Source: Chaunax sp. Z400 (Eukaryota > Chordata > Actinopteri > Lophiiformes > Chaunacidae). Taken from it: a stretch of 64,000 nucleotides of DNA. The stretch spans positions 1,206,001 to 1,270,000 of the forward strand of contig CM075190.1 of NCBI GenBank assembly GCA_037577475.1, given 5' to 3'. A model generated the notes under the pieces. It had not been told where the DNA came from, did no database searches, and saw nothing but the letters and a program-made list of their open reading frames with translations. Positions 40,418 through 51,543 of this stretch are shown piece after piece. A program made the translations under genes and the position numbers. Every line of letters starts with the position of its first letter. Position 1 is the stretch's first letter.

Positions 40418-41739
40418 AGTCTCTACGACCTTCCGTTCAAAAGTTACCAACCCGGGTACGGCCCCGATTGAGTTTTTATCCCCTTAACCTAACCTAACCC
40501 TAACCCTAACCCCTAACCCACACTTGTCCGCTAGTCTGTACGACCTTCCGTTCCCGAGATACAGACATTCAAAATACGCCCCTACTGGACATGTCATATC
40601 TCGGGAAAGGAAGGTCGCACAGACTCGGGACAAAGACTGGTGTTCTCAGAGACCACATAAACCGCTAGACGGACGTTGGTCCCGAGTCTCTACGACCTTT
40701 CGTTCCCGAGATACAAACATTCCAAAAATCACCAAAAATACATGTCATATCTCGGGAACCGTAAGTCGTAGGGACTCGGTTTACCTGCTGGCGTTCTTGG
40801 AGACCCCATAAAACCATTGAAAGAGCTTATCCCCGAGTCTCTACGACCTTCCGTTCAAAAGTTACCAACCCGGGTACGGCCCCGATTGAGTTTTTATCCC
40901 CTTTACCTAACCTAACCCTAACCCTCACCCTAACCCCTAACCCACACTTGTCCGCTAGTCTCTACGACCTTCCGTTCCCGAGATACAGACATTCAAAATA
41001 CGCCCCTACTGGACATGTCATATCTCGGGAAAGGAAGGTCGCACAGACTCGGGACAAAGACTGGTGTTCTCAGAGACCACATAAACCCCTAGACGGACGT
41101 TGGTCCCGAGTCTCTACGACCTTCCGTTTCCGAGATACACACATTCACTATATGCGAACCAAAGCCCATTCACTTCAATGGGAAAATAAACGAGTATAAC
41201 TCGGGAACGGAAGGTCGTAGAGACTCTGGACCCTGATCCGTCGGACATAATTCGTGGTCTCTGAACACGCCAGACTTCTCCCCGAGTCTCTACGACCTTC
41301 CGTTCCCGAGATACAGACATTCAAAATACGCCCCTACTGGACATGTCATATCTTGGGAAAGGAAGGTCGCACAGACTCGGGACAAGGACTGGTGTTCTCA
41401 GAGACCATATAAACCCCTAGACGGACGTTGGTCCCGAGTCTCTACGACCTTCCGTTCCCGAGATACAGACATTCAAAATACGCCCCTACTGGACATGTCA
41501 TATCTCGGGAACGGAAGGTCGTAGAGACTCGGGACCCTGATCCGTCGGACATAATTCGTGGTCCCTGAACACGCCAGACTTCTCCCCGAGTGTCTACGAC
41601 CTTCCGTTCCCGAGATACAAACATTCCAAAAATCACCAAAAATACATGTCATATCTCGGGAACCGTAAGTCGTAGGGACTCGGTTTACCTGCTGGCGTTC
41701 TTGGAGACCCCATAAAACCATTGAAAGACCTTATCCCCG
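40418..41739. repeat. 1322-bp unit: T(115) A C, T A B2 A AB C
   Basis: The T units are 40418-40532 (115 bp, one CCCTAA fewer, tract 40484-40519) and 40836-40956 (tract 40902-40943, with ctttacctaa and ccctcaccc). B2 has tatatgcgaacc near 41151 and aaataaacgag; the next A has gacaaggact near 41382. Confidence 0.95.
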
Positions 41740-43061
41740 AGTCTCTACGACCTTCCGTTCAAAAGTTACCAACCCGGGTACGGCCCCGATTGAGTTTTTA
41801 TCCCCTTAACCTAACCTAACCCTAACCCTAACCCCTAACCCACACTTGTCCGCTAGTCTGTACGACCTTCCGTTCCCGAGATACAGACATTCAAAATACG
41901 CCCCTACTGGACATGTCATATCTCGGGAAAGGAAGGTCGCACAGACTCGGGACAAAGACTGGTGTTCTCAGAGACCACATAAACCGCTAGACGGACGTTG
42001 GTCCCGAGTCTCTACGACCTTTCGTTCCCGAGATACAAACATTCCAAAAATCACCAAAAATACATGTCATATCTCGGGAACCGTAAGTCGTAGGGACTCG
42101 GTTTACCTGCTGGCGTTCTTGGAGACCCCATAAAACCATTGAAAGAGCTTATCCCCGAGTCTCTACGACCTTCCGTTCAAAAGTTACCAACCCGGGTACG
42201 GCCCCGATTGAGTTTTTATCCCCTTTACCTAACCTAACCCTAACCCTCACCCTAACCCCTAACCCACACTTGTCCGCTAGTCTCTACGACCTTCCGTTCC
42301 CGAGATACAGACATTCAAAATACGCCCCTACTGGACATGTCATATCTCGGGAAAGGAAGGTCGCACAGACTCGGGACAAAGACTGGTGTTCTCAGAGACC
42401 ACATAAACCCCTAGACGGACGTTGGTCCCGAGTCTCTACGACCTTCCGTTTCCGAGATACACACATTCACTATATGCGAACCAAAGCCCATTCACTTCAA
42501 TGGGAAAATAAACGAGTATAACTCGGGAACGGAAGGTCGTAGAGACTCTGGACCCTGATCCGTCGGACATAATTCGTGGTCTCTGAACACGCCAGACTTC
42601 TCCCCGAGTCTCTACGACCTTCCGTTCCCGAGATACAGACATTCAAAATACGCCCCTACTGGACATGTCATATCTTGGGAAAGGAAGGTCGCACAGACTC
42701 GGGACAAGGACTGGTGTTCTCAGAGACCATATAAACCCCTAGACGGACGTTGGTCCCGAGTCTCTACGACCTTCCGTTCCCGAGATACAGACATTCAAAA
42801 TACGCCCCTACTGGACATGTCATATCTCGGGAACGGAAGGTCGTAGAGACTCGGGACCCTGATCCGTCGGACATAATTCGTGGTCCCTGAACACGCCAGA
42901 CTTCTCCCCGAGTGTCTACGACCTTCCGTTCCCGAGATACAAACATTCCAAAAATCACCAAAAATACATGTCATATCTCGGGAACCGTAAGTCGTAGGGA
43001 CTCGGTTTACCTGCTGGCGTTCTTGGAGACCCCATAAAACCATTGAAAGACCTTATCCCCG
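41740..43061. repeat. 1322-bp unit, next tandem copy
   Basis: The T units are 41740-41854 (115 bp, tract 41806-41841) and 42158-42278 (tract 42224-42265). It repeats the previous unit at an exact 1322-bp offset, including tatatgcgaacc (about 42473), gacaaggact (about 42704) and both T variants. I saw no differences at the sites compared. Confidence 0.95.
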
Positions 43062-43479
43062 AGTCTCTACGACCTTCCGTTCAAAAGTTACCAACCCGGG
43101 TACGGCCCCGATTGAGTTTTTATCCCCTTAACCTAACCTAACCCTAACCCTAACCCCTAACCCACACTTGTCCGCTAGTCTGTACGACCTTCCGTTCCCG
43201 AGATACAGACATTCAAAATACGCCCCTACTGGACATGTCATATCTCGGGAAAGGAAGGTCGCACAGACTCGGGACAAAGACTGGTGTTCTCAGAGACCAC
43301 ATAAACCGCTAGACGGACGTTGGTCCCGAGTCTCTACGACCTTTCGTTCCCGAGATACAAACATTCCAAAAATCACCAAAAATACATGTCATATCTCGGG
43401 AACCGTAAGTCGTAGGGACTCGGTTTACCTGCTGGCGTTCTTGGAGACCCCATAAAACCATTGAAAGAGCTTATCCCCG
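43062..43479. repeat. Cassette 36: T(115) + A C (start of a third 1322-bp copy)
   Basis: T is 43062-43176 (115 bp, tract 43128-43163), then A 43177 and C 43329. It matches the first 418 bp of the two 1322-bp units. The T after it is of the ordinary kind, so the repeat run ends here. Confidence 0.94.
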
Positions 43480-44714
43480 AGTCTCTACGACCTTCCGTTC
43501 AAAAGTTACCAACCCGGGTACGGCCCCGATTGAGTTTTTATCCCCTTAACCTAACCTAACCCTAACCCTAACCCTAACCCCTAACCCACACTTGTCCGCT
43601 AGTCTCTACGACCTTCCGTTCCCGAGATACAGACATTCAAAATACGCCCCTACTGGACATGTCATATCTCGGGAAAGGAAGGTCGCACAGACTCGGGACA
43701 AAGACTGGTGTTCTCAGAGACCACATAAACCCCTAGACGGACGTTGGTCCCGAGTCTCTACGACCTTCCGTTTCCGAGATACACACATTCACTATAGGCG
43801 AACCAAACCCCATTCACTTCAATGCGAAAATAAACTTGAGTATAACTCGGGAACGGAAGGTCGTACAGACTCGGGACCCTGATCCGTCGGACATAATTCG
43901 TGGTCCCTGAACACGCCAGACTTCTCCCCGAGTCTCTACGACCTTCCGTTCCCGAGATACAAACATTCCAAAAATCACCAAAAATACATGTCATATCTCG
44001 GGAACCGTAAGTCGTGGAGACTCGGTTTACCTGCTGGCGTTCTTGGAGACTCCATAAAACCATTGAAAGAGCTTATCCCCGAGTCTCTACGACCTTCCGT
44101 TCCCGAGATACAGACATTCAAAATACGCCCCTACTGGACATGTCATATTTCGGGAAAGGAAGGTCGCACAGACTCGGGACAAAGACTGGTGTTCTCAGAG
44201 ACCACATAAACCCCTAGACGGACGTTGGTCCCGAGTCTCTACGACCTTCCGTTTCCGAGATACACACATTCACTATAGGCGAACCAAAGCCCATTCACTT
44301 CAATGGGAAAATAAACTTGAGTATAACTCGGGAACGGAAGGTCGTAGAGACTCGGGACCCTGATCCGTCGGACATAATTCGTGGTCTCTGAACACGCCAG
44401 ACTTCTCCCCGAGTCTCTACGACCTTCCGTTCCCGAGATACAGACATTCAAAATACGCCCCTACTGGACATGTCATATCTTGGGAAAGGAAGGTCGCACA
44501 GACTCGGGACAAAGACTGGTGTTCTCAGAGACCACATAAACCGCTAGACGGACGTTGGTCCCGAGTCTCTACGACCTTTCGTTCCCGAGATACAAACATT
44601 CCAAAAATCACCAAAAATACATGTCATATCTCGGGAACCGTAAGTCGTAGGGACTCGGTTTACCTGCTGGCGTTCTTGGAGACCCCATAAAACCATTGAA
44701 AGAGCTTATCCCCG
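43480..44714. repeat. Cassette 37: T + A B1 C A B2 A C (1235 bp)
   Basis: T is 43480-43600 with the tract at 43546-43587. There are several private changes: caatgcgaa near 43822, gtacagactcgg near 43863, gtcgtggagac near 44013 and atatttcggg near 44146. Confidence 0.94.
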
Positions 44715-46758
44715 AGTCTCTACGACCTTCCGTTCAAAAGTTACCAACCCGGGTACGGCCCCGATTGAGTTTTTATCCCCTTAACCTAACCTAACCCTAA
44801 CCCTAACCCTAACCCCTAACCCACACTTGTCCGCTAGTCTCTACGCCCTTCCGTTCCCGAGATACAGACATTCAAAATACGCCCCTACTGGACATGTCAT
44901 ATCTCGGGAAAGGAAGGTCGCACAGACTCGGGACAAAGACTGGTGTTCTCAGAGACCACATAAACCCCGAGACGGACGTTGGTCCCGAGTCTCTACGACC
45001 TTCCGTTTCCGAGATACACACATTCACTATAGGCGAACCAAACCCCATTCACTTCAATGGGAAAATAAACTTGAGTATAACTCGGGAACGGAAGGTCGTA
45101 GAGACTCGGGACCCTGATCCGTCGGACATAATTCGTGGTCCCTGAACACGCCAGACTTCTCCCCGAGTCTCTACGACCTTCCGTTCCCGAGATACAAACA
45201 TTCCAAAAATCACCAAAAATACATGTCATATCTCGGGAACCGTAAGTCGTAGAGACTCGGTTTACCTGCTGGCGTTCTTGGAGACCGCATAAAACCATTG
45301 AAAGAGCTTATCCCCGAGTCTCTACGACCTTCCGTTCCCGAGATACACATTCAAAATACGCCCCTACTGGACATGTCATATCTCGGGAAAGGAAGGTCGC
45401 ACAGACTCGGGACAAAGACTGGTGTTCTCAGAGACCACATAAACCCCTAGACGGACGTTGGTCCCGAGTCTCTACGACCTTCCGTTTCCTAGATACACAC
45501 ATTCACTATAGGCGAACCAAAGCCCATTCACTTCAATGGGAAAATAAACTTGAGTATAACTTGGGAACGGAAGGTCGTAGAGACTCGGGACCCTGATCCG
45601 TCGGACATAATTCGTGGTCTCTGAACACGCCAGACTTCTCCCCGTGTCTCTACGACCTTCCGTTCCCGAGATACAGACATTCAAAATACGCCCCTACTGG
45701 ACATGTCATATCTCGGGAAAGGAAGGTCGCACAGACTCGGGACAAAGACTGGTGTTCTCAGAGACCACATAAACCCCTAGAAGGACGTTGGTCCCGAGTC
45801 TCTACGACCTTCCGTTTCAGAGATACACACATTCACTATAGGCGAACCAAACCCCATTCACTTCAATGGGAAAATAAACTTGAGTATAACTCGGGAACGG
45901 AAGGTCGTAGAGACTCGGGACCCTGATCGGTCGGACATAATTCGTGGTCCCTGAACACGCCAGACTTCTCCCCGAGTCTCTACGACCTTCCGTTCCCGAG
46001 ATACAAACATTCCAAAAATCACCAAAAATACATGTCATATCTCGGGAACCGTAAGTCGTAGAGACTCGGTTTACCTGCTGGCGTTCTTGGAGACTCCATA
46101 AAACCATTGAAAGAGCTTATCCCCGAGTCTCTACGACCTTCCGTTCCCGAGATACAGACATTCAAAAGACGCCCCTACTGGACATGTCATATCTCGGGAA
46201 AGGAAGGTCGCACAGACTCGGGACAAAGACTGGTGTTCTCAGAGACCACATAAACCCCTAGACGGACGTTGGTCCCGAGTCTCTACGACCTTCCGTTTCC
46301 GAGATACACACATTCACTATAGGCGAACCAAAGCCCATTCACTTCAATGGGAAAATAAACTTGAGTATAACTCGGGAACGGAAGGTCGTAGAGACTCGGG
46401 ACCCTGATCCGTCGGAAATAATTCGTGGTCTCTGAACACGCCAGACTTCTCCCCGAGTCTCTACGACCTTCCGTTCCCGAGATACAGACATTCAAAATAC
46501 GCCCCTACTGGACATGTCATATCTTGGGAAAGGAAGGTCGCACAGACTCGGGACAAAGACTGGTGTTCTCAGAGACCACATAAACCGCTAGACGGACGTT
46601 GGTCCCGAGTCTCTACGACCTTTCGTTCCCGAGATACAAACATTCCAAAAATCACCAAAAATACATGTCATATCTCGGGAACCGTAAGTCGTAGGGACTC
46701 GGTTTACCTGCTGGCGTTCTTGGAGACCCCATAAAACCATTGAAATAGCTTATCCCCG
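44715..46758. repeat. Cassette 38: T + A B1 C A B2 A B1 C A B2 A C (2044 bp)
   Basis: T is 44715-44835 with the tract at 44781-44822. It has the same order, length and rare-marker set as cassette 1, 44.24 kb away: aaaccccgagac, gatacacattc, gaccgcat, cccgtgtctc, aaggacg, tttcagag, gatcggtcgg, aaaagacgcc and ggaaataatt. Private changes include ctacgccctt near 44842 in the box, tttcctaga near 45484 and gaaatagctt near 46743. Confidence 0.95.
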
Positions 46759-48321
46759 AGTCTCTACGACCTTCCGTTCAAAAGTTACCAACCCGGGTAC
46801 GGCCCCGATTGAGTTTTTATCCCCTTAACCTAACCTAACCCTAACCCTAACCCTAACCCCTAACCCACACTTGTCCGCTAGTCTCTACGACCTTCCGTTC
46901 CCGAGATACAGACATTCAAAATACGCCCCTACTGGACATGTCATATCTCGGGAAAGGAAGGTCGCACAGACTCGGGACAAAGACTGGTGTTCTCAGAGAC
47001 CACATAAACCCCGAGACGGACGTTGGTCCCGAGTCTCTACGACCTTCCGTTTCCGAGATACACACATTCACTATAGGCGAACCAAACCCCATTCACTTCA
47101 ATGGGAAAATAAACTTGAGTATAACTCGGGAACGGAAGGTCGTAGAGACTCGGGACCCTGATCCGTCGGACATAATTCGTGGTCCCTGAACACGCCAGAC
47201 TTCTCCCCGAGTCTCTACGACCTTCCGTTCCCGAGATACAAACATTCCAAAAATCACCAAAAATACATGTCATATCTCGGGAACCGTAAGTCGTAGAGAC
47301 TCGGTTTACCTGCTGGCGTTCTTGGAGACCGCATAAAACCATTGAAAGAGCTTATCCCCGAGTCTCTACGACCTTCCGTTCCCGAGATACACATTCAAAA
47401 TACGCCCCTACTGGACATGTCATATCTCGGGAAAGGAAGGTCGCACAGACTCGGGACAAAGACTGGTGTTCTCAGAGACCACATAAACCCCTAGACGGAC
47501 GTTGGTCCCGAGTCTCTACGACCTTCCGTTTCCGGAATACACACATTCACTATAGGCGAACCAAAGCCCATTCACTTCAATGGGAAAATAAACTTGAGTA
47601 TAACTCGGGAACGGAAGGTCGTAGAGACTCGGGACCCTGATCCGTCGGACATAATTCGTGGTCTCTGAACACGCCAGACTTCTCCCCGTGTCTCTACGAC
47701 CTTCCGTTCCCGAGATACAGACATTCAAAATACGCCCCTACTGGACATGTCATATCTCGGGAAAGGAAGGTCGCACAGACTCGGGACAAAGACTGGTGTT
47801 CTCAGAGACCACATAAACCCCTAGACGGACGTTGGTCCCGAGTCTCTACGACCTTCCGTTTCCGAGATACACACATTCACTATAGGCGAACCAAAGCCCA
47901 TTCACTTCAATGGGAAAATAAACTTGAGTATAACTCGGGAACGGAAGGTCGTAGAGACTCGGGACCCTGATCCGTCGGAAATAATTCGTGGTCTCTGAAC
48001 ACGCCAGACTTCTCCCCGAGTCTCTACGACCTTCCGTTCCCGAGATACAGACATTCAAAATACGCCCCTACTGGACATGTCATATCTTGGGAAAGGAAGG
48101 TCGCACAGACTCGGGACAAAGACTGGTGTTCTCAGAGACCACATAAACCGCTAGACGGACGTTGGTCCCGAGTCTCTACGACCTTTCGTTCCCGAGATAC
48201 AAACATTCCAAAAATCACCAAAAATACATGTCATATCTCGGGAACCGTAAGTCGTAGGGACTCGGTTTACCTGCTGGCGTTCTTGGAGACCCCATAAAAC
48301 CATTGAAAGAGCTTATCCCCG
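46759..48321. repeat. Cassette 39: T + A B1 C A B2 A B2 A C
   Basis: T is 46759-46879 with the tract at 46825-46866. It starts like cassettes 1 and 38 (aaaccccgagac, 2-bp deletion, gaccgcat, cccgtgtctc) but lacks one A-B1-C block (481 bp) in its second half. B2 has tttccggaatac near 47530. Confidence 0.94.
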
Positions 48322-49227
48322 AGTCTCTACGACCTTCCGTTCAAAAGTTACCAACCCGGGTACGGCCCCGATTGAGTTTTTATCCCCTTAACCTAACCTA
48401 ACCCTAACCCTAACCCTAACCCCTAACCCACACTTGTCCGCTAGTCTCTACGACCTTCCGTTCCCGAGATACAGACATTCAAAATACGCCCCTACTGGAC
48501 ATGTCATATCTCGGGAACCGTAAGTCGTAGAGACTCGGTTTACCTGCTGGCGTTCTTGGAGACTCCATAAAACCATTGAAAGAGCTTATCCCCGAGTCTC
48601 TACGACCTTCCGTTCCCGAGATACAGACATTCAAAATACGCCCCTACTGGACATGTCATATCTCGGGAAAGGAAGGTCGCACAGACTCGGGACAAAGACT
48701 GGTGTTCTCAGAGACCACATAAACCCCTAGACGGACGTTGGTCCCGAGTCTCTACGACCTTCCGTTTCCGAGATACACACATTCACTATAGGCGAACCAA
48801 AGCCCATTCACTTCAATGGGAAAATAAACTTGAGTATAACTCGGGAACGGAAGGTCGTAGAGACTCGGGACCCTGATCCGTCGGACATAATTCGTGGTCT
48901 CTGAACACGCCAGACTTCTGCCCGAGTCTCTACGACCTTCCGTTCCCGAGATACAGACATTCAAAATACGCCCCTACTGGACATGTCATATCTTGGGAAA
49001 GGAAGGTCGCACAGACTCGGGACAAAGACTGGTGTTCTCAGAGACCACATAAACCCCTAGACGGACGTTGGTCCCGAGTCTCTACGACCTTTCGTTCCCG
49101 AGATACAAACATTCCAAAAATCACCAAAAATACATGTCATATCTCGGGAACCGTAAGTCGTAGGGACTCGGTTTACCTGCTGGCGTTCTTGGAGACCCCA
49201 TAAAACCATTGAAAGAGCTTATCCCCG
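48322..49227. repeat. Cassette 40: T + AC-chimera A B2 A C
   Basis: T is 48322-48442 with the tract at 48388-48429. The first unit (48443-48594) is A up to atctcgggaac and C beyond it, so one 329-bp stretch (rest of A, B and start of C) is missing compared with A-B1-C. B2 is the first copy with cttctgccc (about 48916), which marks B2 units from here to the right end. Confidence 0.93.
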
Positions 49228-49827
49228 AGTCTCTACGACCTTCCGTTCAAAAGTTACCAACCCGGGTACGGCCCCGATTGAGTTTTTATCCCCTTAACCT
49301 AACCTAACCCTAACCCTAACCCTAACCCCTAACCCACACTTGTCCGCTAGTCTCTACGACCTTCCGTTCCCGAGATAGACATTCAAAATACGCCCCTACT
49401 GGACATGTCATATCTCGGGAAAGGAAGGTCGCACAGACTCGGGACAAAGACTGGTGTTCTCAGAGACCACATAAACCCCTAGACGGACGTTGGTCCCGAG
49501 TCTCTACGACCTTCCGTTTCCGAGATACACACATTCACTATAGGCGAACCAAACCCCATTCACTTCAATGGGAAAATAAACTTGAGTATAACTCGGGAAC
49601 GGAAGGTCGTAGAGACTCGGGACCCTGATCCGTCGGACATAATTCGTGGTCCCTGAACACGCCAGACTTCTCCCCGAGTCTCTACGACCTTCCGTTCCCG
49701 AGATACAAACATTCCAAAAATCACCAAAAATACATGTCATATCTCGGGAACCGTAAGTCGTAGGGACTCGGTTTACCTGCTGGCGTTCTTGCAGACCCCA
49801 TAAAACCATTGAAAGAGCTTATCCCCG
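49228..49827. repeat. Cassette 41: T + A B1 C (600 bp)
   Basis: T is 49228-49348 with the tract at 49294-49335. A is 150 bp because of a 2-bp loss (gagatagac near 49373). B1 is followed by a C of the pre-T kind (tagggactc), with private cttgcagac near 49789. Confidence 0.94.
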
Positions 49828-51543
49828 AGTCTCTACGACCTTCCGTTCAAAAGTTACCAACCCGGGTACGGCCCCGATTGAGTTTTTATCCCCTTAACCT
49901 AACCTAACCCTAACCCTAACCCTAACCCCTAACCCACACTTGTCCGCTAGTCTCTACGACCTTCCGTTCCCGAGATACAGACATTCAAAATACGCCCCTA
50001 CTGGACATGTCATATCTCGGGAAAGGAAGGTCGCACAGACTCGGGACAAAGACTGGTGTTCTCAGAGACCACATAAACCCCTAGACGGACGTTGGTCCCG
50101 AGTCTCTACGACCTTCCGTTTCCGAGATACACACATTCACTATAGGCGAACCAACCCCCATTCACTTCAATGGGAAAATAAACTTGAGTATAACTCGGGA
50201 ACGGAAGGTCGTAGAGACTCGGGACCCTGATACGTCGGACATAATTCGTGGTCCCTGAACACGCCAGACTTCTCCCCGAGTCTCTACGACCTTCCGTTCC
50301 CGAGATACAAACATTCCAAAAATCACCAAAAATACATGTCATATCTCGGGAACCGTAAGTCGTAGAGACTCGGTTTACCTGCTGGCGTTCTTGGAGACTC
50401 CATAAAACCATTGAAAGAGCTTATCCCCGAGTCTCTACGACCTTCCGTTCCCGAGATACAGACATTCAAAATACGCCCCTACTGGACATGTCATATCTCG
50501 GGAAAGGAAGGTCGCACAGACTCGGGACAAAGACTGGTGTTCTCAGAGACCACATAAACCCCTAGACGGACGTTGGTCCCGAGTCTCTACGACCTTCCGT
50601 TTCCGAGATACACACATTCACTATAGGCGAACCAACCCCCATTCACTTCAATGGGAAAATAAACTTGAGTATAACTCGGGAACGGAAGGTCGTAGAGACT
50701 CGGGACCCTGATACGTCGGACATAATTCGTGGTCCCTGAACACGCCAGACTTCTCCCCGAGTCTCTACGACCTTCCGTTCCCGAGATACAAACATTCCAA
50801 AAATCACCAAAAATACATGTCATATCTCGGGAACCGTAAGTCGTAGAGACTCGGTTTACCTGCTGGCGTTCTTGGAGACTCCATAAAACCATTGAAAGAG
50901 CTTATCCCCGAGTCTCTACGACCTTCCGTTCCCGAGATACAGACATTCAAAATACGCCCCTACTGGACATGTCATATCTCGGGAAAGGAAGGTCGCACAG
51001 ACTCGGGACAAAGACTGGTGTTCTCAGAGACCACATAAACCCCTAGACGGACGTTGGTCCCGAGTCTCTACGACCTTCCGTTTCCGAGATACACACATTC
51101 ACTATAGGCGAACCAAAGCCCATTCACTTCAATGGGAAAATAAACTTGAGTATAACTCGGGAACGGAAGGTCGTAGAGACTCGGGACCCTGATCCGTCGG
51201 ACATAATTCGTGGTCTCTGAACACGCCAGACTTCTGCCCGAGTCTCTACGACCTTCCGTTCCCGAGATACAGACATTCAAAATACGCCCCTACTGGACAT
51301 GTCATATCTTGGGAAAGGCAGGTGGCACAGACTCGGGACAAAGACTGGTGTTCTCAGAGACCACATAAACCCCTAGACGGACGTTGGTCCCGAGTCTCTA
51401 CGACCTTTCGTTCCCGAGATACAAACATTCCAAAAATCACCAAAAATACATGTCATATCTCGGGAACCGTAAGTCGTAGGGACTCGGTTTACCTGCTGGC
51501 GTTCTTGGAGACCCCATAAAACCATTGAAAGAGCTTATCCCCG
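49828..51543. repeat. Cassette 42: T + (A B1 C) x2 A B2 A C
   Basis: T is 49828-49948 with the tract at 49894-49935. The two 481-bp blocks (49949-50429 and 50430-50910) share two rare changes, ccaaccccca and gatacgtcgg, found nowhere else, so they are a recent tandem copy of each other. The final A has aggcaggtggc near 51317, shared with about 56598 and 60257. Confidence 0.95.
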
